In this document: positions 48,727-59,599 of the stretch, piece after piece | How positions within the stretch are numbered: the stretch's first letter is position 1 | Layout: each line of letters opens with the position of its first letter | Assembly: GCA_036365455.1 (NCBI GenBank) | Contig: JAWQUS010000003.1 | Coordinates: 9,382,001-9,446,000 of the forward strand | From: Macrosoma leucophasiata | Taxonomy: Eukaryota > Arthropoda > Insecta > Lepidoptera > Hedylidae | DNA: 64,000 nt | Direction: 5' to 3' | Program-made: the position numbers and the translations under genes | Notes under the pieces: model-generated | The model's input: the letters and a program-made list of their open reading frames with translations, nothing else | Told to the model about the DNA's origin: nothing | Databases searched by the model: none

Positions 48727-49062
48727 ACCAATAAAATAACAGATAAATAATTAACAACCAATAGGATTTTAGATAATTGATAATGCTATCTCAATTTCTG
48801 TCTCTTTTCCGGCACGTGTCGATTTATCGGTCAAGGTCAGCGCGAGAGCAATGCGCGCATGCGCGATACGTTCGAAGTTCGGTGAACTCCAGTGCGCATG
48901 CGCCAGTCGCCAGTATAAGTATGTGCGGCGCTCGCTGGCTCGCTCTTTCGCTCGGGGCTCGCAAGGTGAACGCACGCGTCGCGGGAGCTCGCCGGCTGAC
49001 GACGCGTGCCGAAGATGTAGACTGATGTGGCTATGAGTTCAAGCTGGATCTGAAGTCGTGCG
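48727..49062 (+). promoter_or_regulatory. CpG-rich promoter and non-coding first exon, predicted
   Basis: In order: CCAAT at 48728 and 48758; two GCGCATGCGC palindromes near 48850 and 48893, the type bound by NRF-1 and its insect counterpart EWG; TATAAGT at 48914-48920; a GC-rich segment; and a consensus splice donor CG|GTGAGT at 49062/49063. ATGs between TATA and donor are followed at once by stops, so the exon would be non-coding. It could be the first exon of COQ3-B or another downstream gene, or an LTR-type promoter. Confidence 0.45.
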
Positions 49063-49131
49063 GTGAGTATTGAAGTGGAGACGTCGAAGACTGAAGATGT
49101 TAGAGCGTGGTTGCAGATGAAGAGCTCTAAC

Positions 49132-49257
49132 AGCTCTTTTCAGAGCTACCATCCTGTCTCTGTCGAACGTCATCTGTACAGCATATAGTTCTTTTAAGAA
49201 CTTTCCTGTCTCTTGTGCGTCAATGCGTGCTGTACTGAAACAGTTCTTTTAGGAACT
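49132..49257 (+). other. Three 6-bp stem-loops at exact 55-bp spacing
   Basis: AGCTCT-TTTC-AGAGCT (49132-49147), AGTTCT-TTTA-AGAACT (49187-49202) and AGTTCT-TTTA-GGAACT (49242-49257). The stem changes one C-G pair to T-A and one T-A to T-G, keeping pairing. The first closely resembles the histone mRNA 3' stem-loop, including a following ACCA. The units form a diverged 55-bp tandem repeat with CCTGTCTCT after the first two. Confidence 0.6.
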
Positions 49258-49349
49258 ATTTCGTCACCGTTTCTACTGTTAGTGGCTGCTACAGGTACAT
49301 TCATATCTGACCGGAATAGGCAAAACCAAACTGAATATGTTTGAGTTTC

Positions 49350-49634
49350 ACTGGTGGTAGAGCTCCAGTGACGGAGCTCGCGGGCGTAGGCACCACCGCA
49401 TTACCTAATATACTTGCCGCTAAATGGTAGTGTTCAGCACTATCGTGTTCCGGTCAGGTGGTAATGTACGGCCCTGTAATTTCCGGCACAGAGACATAAC
49501 ACCTTAAGCCTCAGGAGTGGTAACGCATCTGCATTTTGACCTCTGGTCATTGTGTGGGTGTCTATAGGCTACAGTCATCACTTAACATCAATGTGAACTG
49601 CATTATTGTTTGCCACTTTTATTACATAAAAAAA
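49350..49634 (+). repeat. Family A SINE-like repeat, full length
   Basis: The clearest copy: ACTGGTGGTAGAGCTCCAGT head, GAGCTCC..GGAGCTC hairpin, body, and TTTATTACATAAAAAAAA end. Confidence 0.9.
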
Positions 49635-50102
49635 AGGGCAAACCAGAGGTTAAAAATGATCAAGTCATGTAACAGATGTTATGTGTTTATATTCAGAACA
49701 GGTTTTTAATTTGCGGTTTTTATCTTATGATGGTTCATTAGTGATGGTCTAACTAATTAAAAACAATTTACAAAATTATCCTAAATCTATATAAATAACA
49801 ATAATTAATCTATTCTAACAAAACAATACTCTGTACAATGAGGTCAATTTATAGAGTAGACACCGGGAACAAACAGCCGGTTCCGTTTTCAAATTGATTT
49901 GACAGATATTTAGTAAGGCGTTTTCCCGTCAGCTGTCATGTTACTATGGGAAAGATTAGTTAAATGAATGCAAAAAACTGGAACCATGCTACCAAGGCAG
50001 GGGAATGTCCTGTCTAGTACTTTAGTACATATTATTATAGGTCAATGACTTTGTAGCGGTAATAAACAATCATCAACTTTAGGGCCAAGTGATATACGAC
50101 TA

Positions 50103-50382
50103 CGGCTATACTCTGAACATCACTATGAATTTGTATGAAATACCTACATAAAACATAACGGCTATACTCTGAACATCACTATGAATTTGTATTAAATACC
50201 TACATAAAACATAACGGCTATACTCTGAACATCACTATGAATTTGTATGAAATACCTACATAAAACATAACGGCTACACTCTGAACATCACTATGAATTT
50301 GTATGAAATACCTACATAAAACATAACGGCTATACTCTGAACATCACTATGAATTTGTATTAAATACCTACATAATACATGT
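50103..50382. repeat. 56-bp tandem repeat, five units
   Basis: Units start at 50103, 50159, 50215, 50271 and 50327 with CGGCTATACTCTGAACATCA. Units differ by only one or two bases (for example GTATGAAAT or GTATTAAAT), so the array is young. Confidence 0.95.
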
Positions 50383-51009
50383 TTAATTTGGTTTATTTCA
50401 TAGATGATAGATATATTTAATACCAAATCTGTAAACAAATTCAAATGAGAATACCTATATATTTTTTTGTTTCATACTTTTTAGTGCGTGGTTTTAGTTT
50501 TTTTATAAATCCGATTTTATTTGTAACTAGCAGCTGCTCGCAACGTCGTCTGCGTGAAGGCTCTACAGCACCAAACATACCTAAGATACCAGTGTCGCTT
50601 TAGCATTATAAGCAAACAACTTTAAAAATAGTATTAAATTAAAAGTATAAGTTTTTTTGCAAGCGAAGCAAGTGAAGGGAGTCATATGGGAATCCTGCTG
50701 AGTTTAGTAGTATTATTACATATTCTCTGGTTCAGTCATAAGATGTGACTGAAGGAAATAGACAAAATGATGCAGGAATATATTCCCGGACACAAAAGAG
50801 TAAAATTACGTACAAAGGTATCAAATCTTACAACACTTTCCTATAAACTACGTTGGTAGATATTCTGCCAGGAGCCAAAATGTAAAAAGAGACAGGACTG
50901 AAGTCCGCTTGCTGACAGGAAGTTCAGAAATGCCATGGGATAATGTGTGGCCTCATCTTGCTCGACGACAGTATTTATGGAGGTATAGACCACTTAATTG
51001 CCTATTAAT

Positions 51010-52345
51010 TGCTGCAGCCTGATAATTTTTTGGGCGTCAAAATGGCCCGCTTACACATCCAAAACGTCGTTTTCTGACTACGGTGCGGTATACGACTAAT
51101 GTCCCCGTAGACACCGAGAATGAGTTTTTCTCTCCTGGATACATCTCTGTCGAGGGTTCTGGAAATAGCACGTATCCACCTCTCTCTTCTAGTAGAGTGC
51201 TTCCGCGAAGACTTAGAAGGACATCGGAAAATTCTTGAGCTCGACTCGACGACAATGCACGTGGCATTGTCGTCGAGCCGAGCTCTCATATTAATGGTCA
51301 AGCGCAGCGTAAGTACGAACTCGTTAGGATCGTTTCAACAAAGCATTCATCTCGTCAGCCCTCGATCTTCGCGTCAAAACGGGAAGCGTTTGGCGGAAAT
51401 CGTCAGTGAACAGGAATGTGACACCACCCACTCAAATGTTCGTTCCTGCGGATGTCCTGCAGGGTTCTGCCTCAACTGCCTTTCTATTGGCCATCGTACA
51501 CTCATCCCATACAATCAGAGAGCAATCCTTGAGCACGTGTCCCTTATCACTGTTACATGACACACCAAAACGTCATTTCGGCGCTCTCTAAATATAAGGG
51601 AATTTTAAACATGGCATGTACTGTCTTGCTATCTGGAAGGAGTGTGGCAGAAATTCCCCACGACGCTACAGCAATAGCAATTTAGCCTTGCCTCCTGACC
51701 TCTGCAATTATGCCAGTGATAACAAATGTTTTTCCTGTTCCACCAGGAGCATCCAAAATCCAGGAGAAAAACATTTTACCCTGGTTTTGCCCAACGCTTT
51801 CGAGGACGGAATCATAAATTTGTTTTTGCTCTGAAGAGAACAAAGCGACATGGTCATTTCGCCCAGATCGTAATTTGTCTCAGCGATATACTCCCAATTT
51901 CTACGGTCTTGATGCGGTGATGATTTGGGGAGCTGGTAACCCATATTCGATACTGGAAATCGGTGGTGGAAATTACCACATCTTGAAATGAACTAATACA
52001 GGTGTTCAGCATGCGTTCATGAGTTACTTCGACTTCGTCTCCAGTAGCACGTGTCTCAAAGCTCGTAGAAAATCTTCAGACAGATGATGGCGATATTTCT
52101 CCGTCACTGACGCTTGCCTCCGCGAGGGTGTAATCCCAGTTTTGGTAGCCGTCGAGAAGGTGACGTGCTACGCAGGCTGCGCGGTAAGTGGGATACTCCA
52201 CCCCAGCAAATGTCCTCAGAAAAGTGAAATACGTTGGGCCTCGGACCGTGTGAAGTAACAACCGCAGGAAATAGCTTTCGCCAACAACAGACAAAACAAA
52301 CACTATATTTGGCTTCGATATCGATAGTAAATCACACCCCAAATA
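51010..52345 (-). pseudogene. Helitron RepHel/Pif1 helicase remnant
   Basis: On the minus strand, in order: YFLRLLLHTVRGPTYFTFLR and VEYPTYRAACVARHLL, the segment between Rep and helicase; EYIAETNYD; SSEQKQIYDSVLESVG followed by the Walker A DAPGGTGKT near 51740; LTINMRA; FSDVLLSLR; and YRTV... with a WMCKRAILTPKK piece. These are typical of Helitron helicases. Stops and shifts separate the pieces (for example after AEVRRQG). The Rep HUH motif is not seen. A GC-rich palindrome near 51238-51287 falls between NMRA and FSDVLL. Confidence 0.8.
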
Positions 52346-52399
52346 TTATTTAAAACAAAAAAATCAATGTTCAGTTTTGACTTTCCTACGATTTTTAAG

Positions 52400-52960
52400 A
52401 TTTACAGCTCTTCCCCCGTAGGAGACCGCGTGATAATATGTAGCCTATATGTTGACCGGACCTGTTAGTATTCATTAGCAAAATTTTTCTTCAAATTTGC
52501 TTGAATATTACTAACAGGCGCCATTTAGTAGGTACTTTTTTAGTTTAGCCCGGACATACATAGAGACAAACAGACAAAAAATCTGAAAACTATATTTTTG
52601 GCTTCGATTTCTATTGTAAATCACGTCCCAAGTATTCTTTTAAAACAGTTTTGACTTTCCTACGATTTTATTAAATGTTAAGATTCCCGTGGGAATGAGG
52701 GATTTTCCCGCTGTAAAAAGTAGCCTAAATGTTGGCCAGGCTTAGTATCTATACACCACAAAAAGTTTCATTCGAATCCGTCCATTATCTAGCCTGGACA
52801 AAGGGACAAACAGACAAACAGACAGACAATAAAATTAAAAATCATTGAAAAGTGTTCTAATACTATTTTAACATCGCCCCCAATTAGTTTTTCGTAAATA
52901 TTTACAATGTACAGACACGCGGGTTTTACTGTTTTATTATATGTATAGATGATGTCTGTC
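52400..52960 (-). repeat. Family D-type repeat, two related halves
   Basis: Two similar blocks (about 52400-52590 and 52660-52850), each with GTAGCCTA.ATGTTG.CC and a GACAAACAGACA run, then an AT-rich end with TTTTATTATATGTATAGATG. Confidence 0.55.
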
Positions 52961-53044
52961 CTGGATGTTCCGTATTACCTAAATAAAAAGTTATAATTGT
53001 TAATGGATTCACTTTCAAATAAAGACCTGGACTTGTGTCTTTAT

Positions 53045-53160
53045 TTAAAAGTGACATGCCGATCACATTGATGTTAAGTGATGACTGCAGCCTATAGCCA
53101 TCTACATAAAAACCAGAGGTCAAAATGCAGATGCGTTGCCACCCCTGAGACTTAAGGTCG
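53045..53160 (-). repeat. Family A repeat fragment
   Basis: Covers CATTGATGTTAAGTGATGAC to CACCCCTGAGACTTAAGGT only. Confidence 0.7.
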
Positions 53161-53303
53161 TTCGTATATTTCCGACCAAAACATAACAATTAATTCTGAT
53201 GTGAAAGATCACAAAGGTTCGGTAGCACCAAAATATTTGTTTAAAGTTAATTTAAAAATTTTATGTCCTTTTCTAAGTTTAACAAATGAATAGACAAATG
53301 AAT

Positions 53304-53926
53304 AGACAAAAAACAATAAAAAGCGAAGAATAAAACTCAATTAGATAATTTCATTTTAAGGGAATAAACACGTAACCACAGTACAGATACGAACAGTATG
53401 GAAACTACGCATAAAACGTTTAAACGGCACACTCACACAAACATGCGCATCGACAAGGCCCCTAAGCGGTTCTCGCGGTGCTGCAGTAGCGAGTCACTCG
53501 CTACTTGAGCGTCGATGCGTATGTTTGTGTAAGTGTGCCGTTTCGAACGTTTTGTACGTAGTTTCCGTACTGTTCATATTTGTACTGTGACGTAACCTAT
53601 TAATTATAATAAGACAATTACTTTAATATGGGCTACGTACCTATCTACTCATAGCTTTGAAGTCGGTGCCAAGCCAATAGTGCGGCCCGCGCGTTAGGAC
53701 TAATGTTGTGTTGTTGCAGTGTTATCAAATGCGGCTAAATGAATCGCAGTGAAATAGGCTCTAAAATTTTTTATTCAACTTGGCACCGACTTCAAAGCTA
53801 TGAGTAAGTAGGGACGTAGCCCATATTAAAGTAATTGTCTTATTATAATTAATAGGTTACGTGTTTATTCCCTTAAAATGAAATTATCTAATCTAGTTTT
53901 ATTTTTCGCTTTTTAGTGTTTTTTGT
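53304..53926. mobile_element. Large foldback element with three stems
   Basis: An outer stem (53304-53376 with 53856-53926) encloses two adjacent hairpins: stem 1 (about 53378-53450 with 53511-53589) and stem 2 (53591-53673 with 53779-53861). Each arm is about 70-80 bases and near-complementary. No coding content. The layout can be drawn as a three-way junction. Confidence 0.8.
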
Positions 53927-54004
53927 TAATTCAGTTTTTACATTTTTTTAAAGGCGGTTTAATTTTAAAGGATGGTGTGTAGGCCGTTTATGGTGAACGA
54001 ACCA

Positions 54005-54065
54005 CGAACCATTCTTGGAATTGGTATTGGTTCGTTCGCTACATACCAATTCCAAGAATGGTTCG
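54005..54065. repeat. Perfect 23-bp inverted repeat
   Basis: 54005-54027 and 54043-54065 are complements (CGAACCATTCTTGGAATTGG...) with a 15-base loop. Confidence 0.85.
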
Positions 54066-54279
54066 CGAAGCTATTGTTATTAAGATACATCCAAATTTCA
54101 ATAGATAGGACGGATGGCGATCGTCACCATCATGGGATCCAAAACCGGAAAGACCGAGAGAGTGCAAAGACTATGTTTTTCTAATATGAGAGTTTTTGTT
54201 TTTATTATAAACTTATTTTCTATTGAATGTGTTACCTAGTCTAGTGTTACTAGCAGTAAGGTATACATGATCTGGTCTT

Positions 54280-54480
54280 ACCGCTAGTAAAGCTGCAGTG
54301 CTCGTAGGCAACACTACATTACCTAATCTACTTGCCGCTTAATGGTAGTGTTCAGCACTATCGTGTTCCTATTATTACACTAACTGTGTGTACTTGAAAT
54401 TTCTAGTTTCATGTAGTTGTTTATGAGCTACAGTATTACTTATACATCAATGTAAATTGTATGCATATTTGGCACTTCTC
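54280..54480 (+). repeat. Family A repeat, degraded
   Basis: Recognisable by CTACTTGCCGCTTAATGGTA and GTTCAGCACTATCGTGTTCC. The middle is deleted. Confidence 0.65.
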
Positions 54481-54941
54481 AATACTAAAAATGGTCGATA
54501 ATTGCGAACGAACGACTGAACAAAGAACCTAAATGACGTTCATTCGATTATCTGATTTAAATTTACTTACTGTGGAATATTGTTCAGTTGTGGCGGCCTG
54601 ATCACATTTAGGTAATCATTATTTTATATTTGCCTCACTTACTATGTTTCATACGATTGTTATAATATTACTGCAAATATAGTGATAACTGAACATTCAA
54701 ATGTTACTAACATTTACTTAACATGTTAATCAATTAATCTGTCTTTATGTATTCTATACTGATGGTAGAGTTCTGATGGTAGAGATCTGCCTTTACGTAT
54801 TGAGGAATAAAAAACGCAACAACAAAAACAAGTTAATAAGGTAAACAAATTAACATTAGGTATATGTAGCGTTATGATTGGGTATAAGTGAAAATAACAT
54901 AACGTGCAAAAGTATCTGTTGAATGAAACTTGATTAAGTGT

Positions 54942-55098
54942 TTTTGACGTGACAACGTCTTAAATTAGGTTGCGGCTCGGAGTCACTCATGAAAAAGTGT
55001 AACGCCCGGTAACGTAACGATGAGTCACCGAACGAGAGAGAGGCCTGCCGGACCGGCGAATGCCTTTCTACCGAGAAAAAGACGTTGTCACGTAAAAT
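54942..55098. mobile_element. 157-bp MITE with inverted ends
   Basis: The left end TTTTGACGTGACAACGTCTT and the right AAGACGTTGTCACGTAAAA are near-complements. The interior is GC-richer and non-coding. Confidence 0.75.
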
Positions 55099-55131
55099 CT
55101 TCGCCCGTAAAACCGACTTTACAGGCAACCA

Positions 55132-55424
55132 GTTTTTTTATATGAGGAAGATGGCAAACAAGCATGTAGCTCACATTGATGCTAAGTGATGACTGCAGCC
55201 TATAGACGTCTACACAAAAACCAGAGATCAAAATGCAAATACGTTGCCACCCCTGATACCTATGTAGTCATGTCTCTATGATAGTTATTACTGCGCCATA
55301 CATCACCAACTAACCGGAACACGATAATGCTGAATACTGAATACTACTATTTGGCGGCAGATAGGTTTGTTAATGTGGTGGTGCCTACGCACTCGAATCC
55401 CTACACTGGAGCTCTACCACCAGT
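55132..55424 (-). repeat. Family A SINE-like repeat, diverged
   Basis: Reversed from TATATGAGGAAGATGGCAAA to GGAGCTCTACCACCAGTA, full layout. Confidence 0.8.
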
Positions 55425-55494
55425 ATAGTTAGTAAACGATTGTAAATTTTTACGACTGCCTATCCCATTTAAGGAATATAGTAGTATATATACT

Positions 55495-55795
55495 ATATAA
55501 TATCTATACAAATAAATAAAATTGGAGTGTCTGTTTGTAAATAATAAAAAATACACGGTACCTATGCCAAAACAACATTATTTACAATTTTGTCTGTCTA
55601 TCTGTCTGTTTGTTGGGGCTAATCTCGGGAATGGCTTTACCGATTGCGACGGAACTACACTGGCAGATAGCTTATGTAATAAGGAGCAACTTAGGCTACT
55701 TTTATACTAGCTGCGCCCACGACTTCGTCCGGATAGATACTAAACAATCATAAATTCTCACGCGGACGAAGTCGCGGGCCAAGATAGTCTATACT
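55495..55795 (+). repeat. Dispersed repeat (family D2)
   Basis: Matches 8310-8606, with a doubled tail (CGACTTCGTCCGGATAG, then GCGGACGAAGTCGCGGGC). Confidence 0.7.
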
Positions 55796-55943
55796 ATAAT
55801 AAGAAGAAAAACACCGCCAGTTTAGGGTTCCGTAGTTTTTAAGGTTTGAATATAGTAATGAAAAATTAAATAAAAATGTTCTATGAATGTCTTCAAATTT
55901 TTCGAGTAAAATACATTTGGTCGACTATTTAATTACTCGCAAA

Positions 55944-55975
55944 CTTGTAAAGCCAACTTATGTTGGCTTTACAAG
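55944..55975. repeat. Perfect 14-bp hairpin
   Basis: CTTGTAAAGCCAAC (55944-55957) and its complement (55962-55975) around TTAT. Confidence 0.9.
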
Positions 55976-56742
55976 CTTGTGATAGTTTTCCTTTTAATTT
56001 CATTATATTATCATGTAGCTACTATTGCCGTAACCTTTGAATTTCTAACAACAACCGTTTAGTTGGTAGAGCAGAGGGACACTTGACTCTAACGAAAATT
56101 TACACTTTGAAGCTTAATAAGTCACGAAAGGTTGATTAAATCGAAAGATATAAGCAGATCCCTAACATTTTTGAAAGACCTATCCAACAATATCCCACAC
56201 TACGTAGAAAACGAAAAATAAAAAAAAAAAGCCGCGTGTTACATGAGAGGTACTATACATTTTTTTTTACACCTTTTTTGTTCTACCACTTTGTCGGTGT
56301 GATTAGGGTATATGCTTGTGCCAAATTTCAAGTCTCTAGTACCAATAGTTTTTGCGCTAAACCGCGGACGGACGGACAGACAGACAGACAGATAGACGGA
56401 CATGGCGAAACTATAAGGGTTCCTTGTTTACTACGGAACCTTAAAAATCGAGTGTACATTAAATATTTTTCCAGGAAACTAGTAGAGGGCGATTATAGAA
56501 GAGTAACAGAAACCAAAAATACAATTTTTGGAATTTTTGTCTCTCTGGCTGCCTGTCTGTATGTCTGGTAGGTACGTTATAACTTGGAATCTACTCAACG
56601 AATTTGAACGCAGTTTTCACAGGTGGATTACATATTTATAATTAGGAGCGTTGTCAAAACTGGTTATGGGATAAAGAAGTTATGGTCAATTGAAAATTTA
56701 CTTCAATCACTGCTTCAAACTTTTAAACAGAGTTGAATGCTG

Positions 56743-56933
56743 ATATGTTCTTAGGTTTTCGCGAGCTACACTCATTGAAATAAAACTATTTTTACGGATT
56801 TATCTCGCGTATATTAAACTCAGTCTGCCCGGGACCACGGAAGCTGAAAAGCGACCGAAACGTCGGGTTGATTTTAAAAATCATTTTAGTTTAATATACG
56901 CGAGATAAATCCGTAAAAATAGTTTTATTTCAA
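56743..56933. mobile_element. Foldback MITE, short form with inverted core
   Basis: Ends match the copy at 3104-3458, but the foldback core is missing and the segment with GACGTTTCGGTCGC is present in the opposite orientation. AGAGTTGAATGCTG flanks it directly at 56729-56742 and 56934-56947. Confidence 0.8.
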
Positions 56934-56960
56934 AGAGTTGAATGCTGTTTACATAGGATT

Positions 56961-57170
56961 TAGTGGCGTTTGTGCCGTTGCTGGTGGTGGTGGTGGCGTG
57001 GGTGGCGTCAATAGTGTAAGTGGCGTTGAATGCCTTTGTGGCGTTGGTAGAATTGGTGGCGTTGGTGGCATTGGTGGCGTTGGTGTCATTGGTGGTGGTG
57101 TTGGTGGCGTTGGTGGAGTTAGTAGCGTTGGTGACGTTGCTGACATTGGTGACTTTGGTGGCGTTTGTCT
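56961..57170. repeat. GTTGGTGGC-type short tandem array
   Basis: Imperfect triplet/nonamer repeats give glycine-, valine- or proline-rich open frames that are not genes. Part of a third copy of the composite repeat, which ends near 57356 with the GGGCACAGCTAGT tail. Confidence 0.8.
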
Positions 57171-57639
57171 AATATCGTGTACATAATGTAAACCATATTT
57201 TTTATCTCTCCATATATAATATGTGTTTTCGTATGTTCCACAATCGACCAAAAGTTATATCCAAAAATTGCTGCCCAAAGACACTATGCCACGATTATGA
57301 TTTCGAATCGTTTGCATATTATGACTATGCAAACGATTTTACGGGCACAGCTAGTAGAAAATAAAAAGTAATAGGTATACATCTCATTTTTAGTATTTAA
57401 TATTTCAATCACAATGATTACACTGATTTGCCTTGTGAACTTTATTTTACAATGTACATTTTTAATGTGAAAAAGTATCAGTTTTCTCTCTTAAATCTAT
57501 TCGTAAATTTAACAATTAAATTTACGAACAGATATATTTGTCTTTCAGTGTACCTATAGTCCAAAGATGTTTTACGACTACCTATCCCTTTTAGGCATAT
57601 AGTCTCTTTTAAGTCCAGACAACGACGCATTAGAATCTA

Positions 57640-59450
57640 TACTTATAATAAAACTGTTGAAGTGTAAATTCTGTACATTGAAAATATTAAAAAAATAAAT
57701 ACCAGGGATGTTACTAGATCGATACCGAACACAAATATGTAATTACAACATTTTTTGTTCGTCTGTCTGTCTGTCTGTCTGTTTGTTCAAGCATCACACA
57801 AAATCTACCAGTCTTTAACCGTTGGCGCACAACACTGGGTACTTTTTATCCCGGAAAAATGTCTGTTTGTCTGTGTGTTTGTGCACTCTTATTTGAGAAA
57901 CGGCTTATTCGATTTGTGATTTTCACAAATATATTATGGTAAGTTTCACTTAATATTTACTGTTTGTTTCATGTCAATCGGTTCAAAAATAAAAAAGTTA
58001 CGACAATTTAAAAAATCATATCGAATATTTTTTAAACTATTCTGTATCTATATTTTGTCTTTTTTAAAGTTCCGTCTCTAAAAGGTAAAAACGGACCCTA
58101 TTACTAATTCTCCGCTGTCTGCCTGTCTGTCCATACATCCGTCTGCCTGTCACCAGGCTGTATCTCATAAACAGTGAAAGCTAGAAAGCTAAAAATTTCA
58201 CAAATTATGTATTTCTCTTACTGCTATAACGACAAAATTTAATACTAAAAATAAGAAAATGAAAATATCAAGTGGCCTAAGGGGGCATACTATAAACGTG
58301 TTTTTTTTTCGTATATTTTTTGCTCGATATCAATTACGGTAGCAAGTAGACACTTGAAATTTGCACAGAATTTTTAGGTCTTAGGTATATTGTATATTAC
58401 CTTACAACAAACGTAATTTTTATGCCATTTTTTTACGGAACCCTTCGTGCACGAGTTTGACTCGCACTTGGTCGATTTTTTGTCTGTTAGTACAATAAGC
58501 ATACCGCATAGCAGCGTCCCGCCATAAAACAATCGCCGCTATGATCACCATTCAGGATGCCAAGCGTGGCAATTATGGCGTATTCTTTCCTTATGACGCA
58601 CAACACTTTTAGGAGCATCTTCGGGAAAGGTTTTGTCCAGCGGGACGTCTTTCGGATGTAATTATGATGATGGTGATGGCGGTGGTGCTGTTAATGGTGT
58701 TGGTGGCATTGGTGGTGTTGGTAGTGGTGGTGGTGGTGGTGGGGGTGGCGTTGGTGTCGTTGGTAGCATAGGTGTTGTTGGTGACTCTGGTGGTGGTGTT
58801 GGTCTCGTTGGTGGTACTGGCGGTGGTTTTTAGTGGCGATGGAGGCATTGGTGGCGTTGGTGACGTTGTTAGTGTTGTTGGTAGTTTTGGAGGCAATGGT
58901 GGCATTGGTTTTGGTGGTGGCGTTTGTGTCATTGGTGGCATTGGTGGCGTTCATGGCGTTGGTGGTGATGGTGGTGGTGGTGTTGGTGGCATTAGTGGGT
59001 TAAAAAAAATGCGCAGCGTTAATATTCAATTTTTCTCTTCTGCCGACTCTTACGGAGTGCCAATATTATGCATAGATCTACCTTTTATCTTTCATTCTCT
59101 TTTAGAAGCACTAATTGACTGAAACTTTACAAAAGTTTATAATATTTTCTATAAAAAAATATTATGCATAGAAGTTTAAAATGGCATTTTCTAAAATACG
59201 ATTCAGCATAGGATGGATGCGCGTTTATACACATAATAAGCAATTTTTCGCAATCCTAGCAGCCTGTGTGCTTTTATCCCCGATGGCCATACGTCTAATA
59301 TCGTGTACAGGGAAGAATTACTGCAAAGTAGATTTTTATAGCTATTTAAAAGTGTTTATGATTTAAAATTAACTAAAATGTATATCCAAAAGCGCTGCCC
59401 TAAGTCCCAAAGCCACTATAGCAAACAAAGTTGCGGGCACAGCTAGTATA
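57640..59450 (+). repeat. Composite dispersed repeat, plus copy
   Basis: Same order as 36395-37890 but opposite strand: AATAAAACTGTTGAAGTGTA, GATCGATACCGAACACAAAT, GTCTG runs, then a segment with GCGTGGCAATTATGGCGTAT, a GGTGGC array, and a tail with GCGGGCACAGCTAGTA. Confidence 0.65.
58672..58999. repeat. GGTGGC/GTTGGTGGC array, expanded
   Basis: About 330 bp of imperfect triplet-based repeats inside the composite repeat. The corresponding place in the minus copy has only about 25 bp. Confidence 0.85.
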
Positions 59451-59599
59451 AAGTATAATGTACGTTTTATTATTCATCATTTTGTTTTTCATTCACAATG
59501 CGATACTTATTTGCATTGTGAACTTAACCTTACATTGTAAATTTTTATTTTGGTGTGTAGTCTAAGTAGTATTGAGTAGTTTTGTAAAAAATAGGAAGA

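Noticed and set aside
49132..49257. Histone gene cluster 3' end
   Set aside because: The stem-loops resemble histone 3' ends, but no histone coding sequence exists on either strand nearby.
50103..50382. CRISPR-like array
   Set aside because: Units are contiguous 56-bp tandem repeats without variable spacers, in a eukaryotic genome.
56938..58954. Glycine-rich, proline-rich and asparagine/histidine-rich open frames
   Set aside because: Produced by GGTGGC-type short tandem repeats inside dispersed elements; open on both strands.
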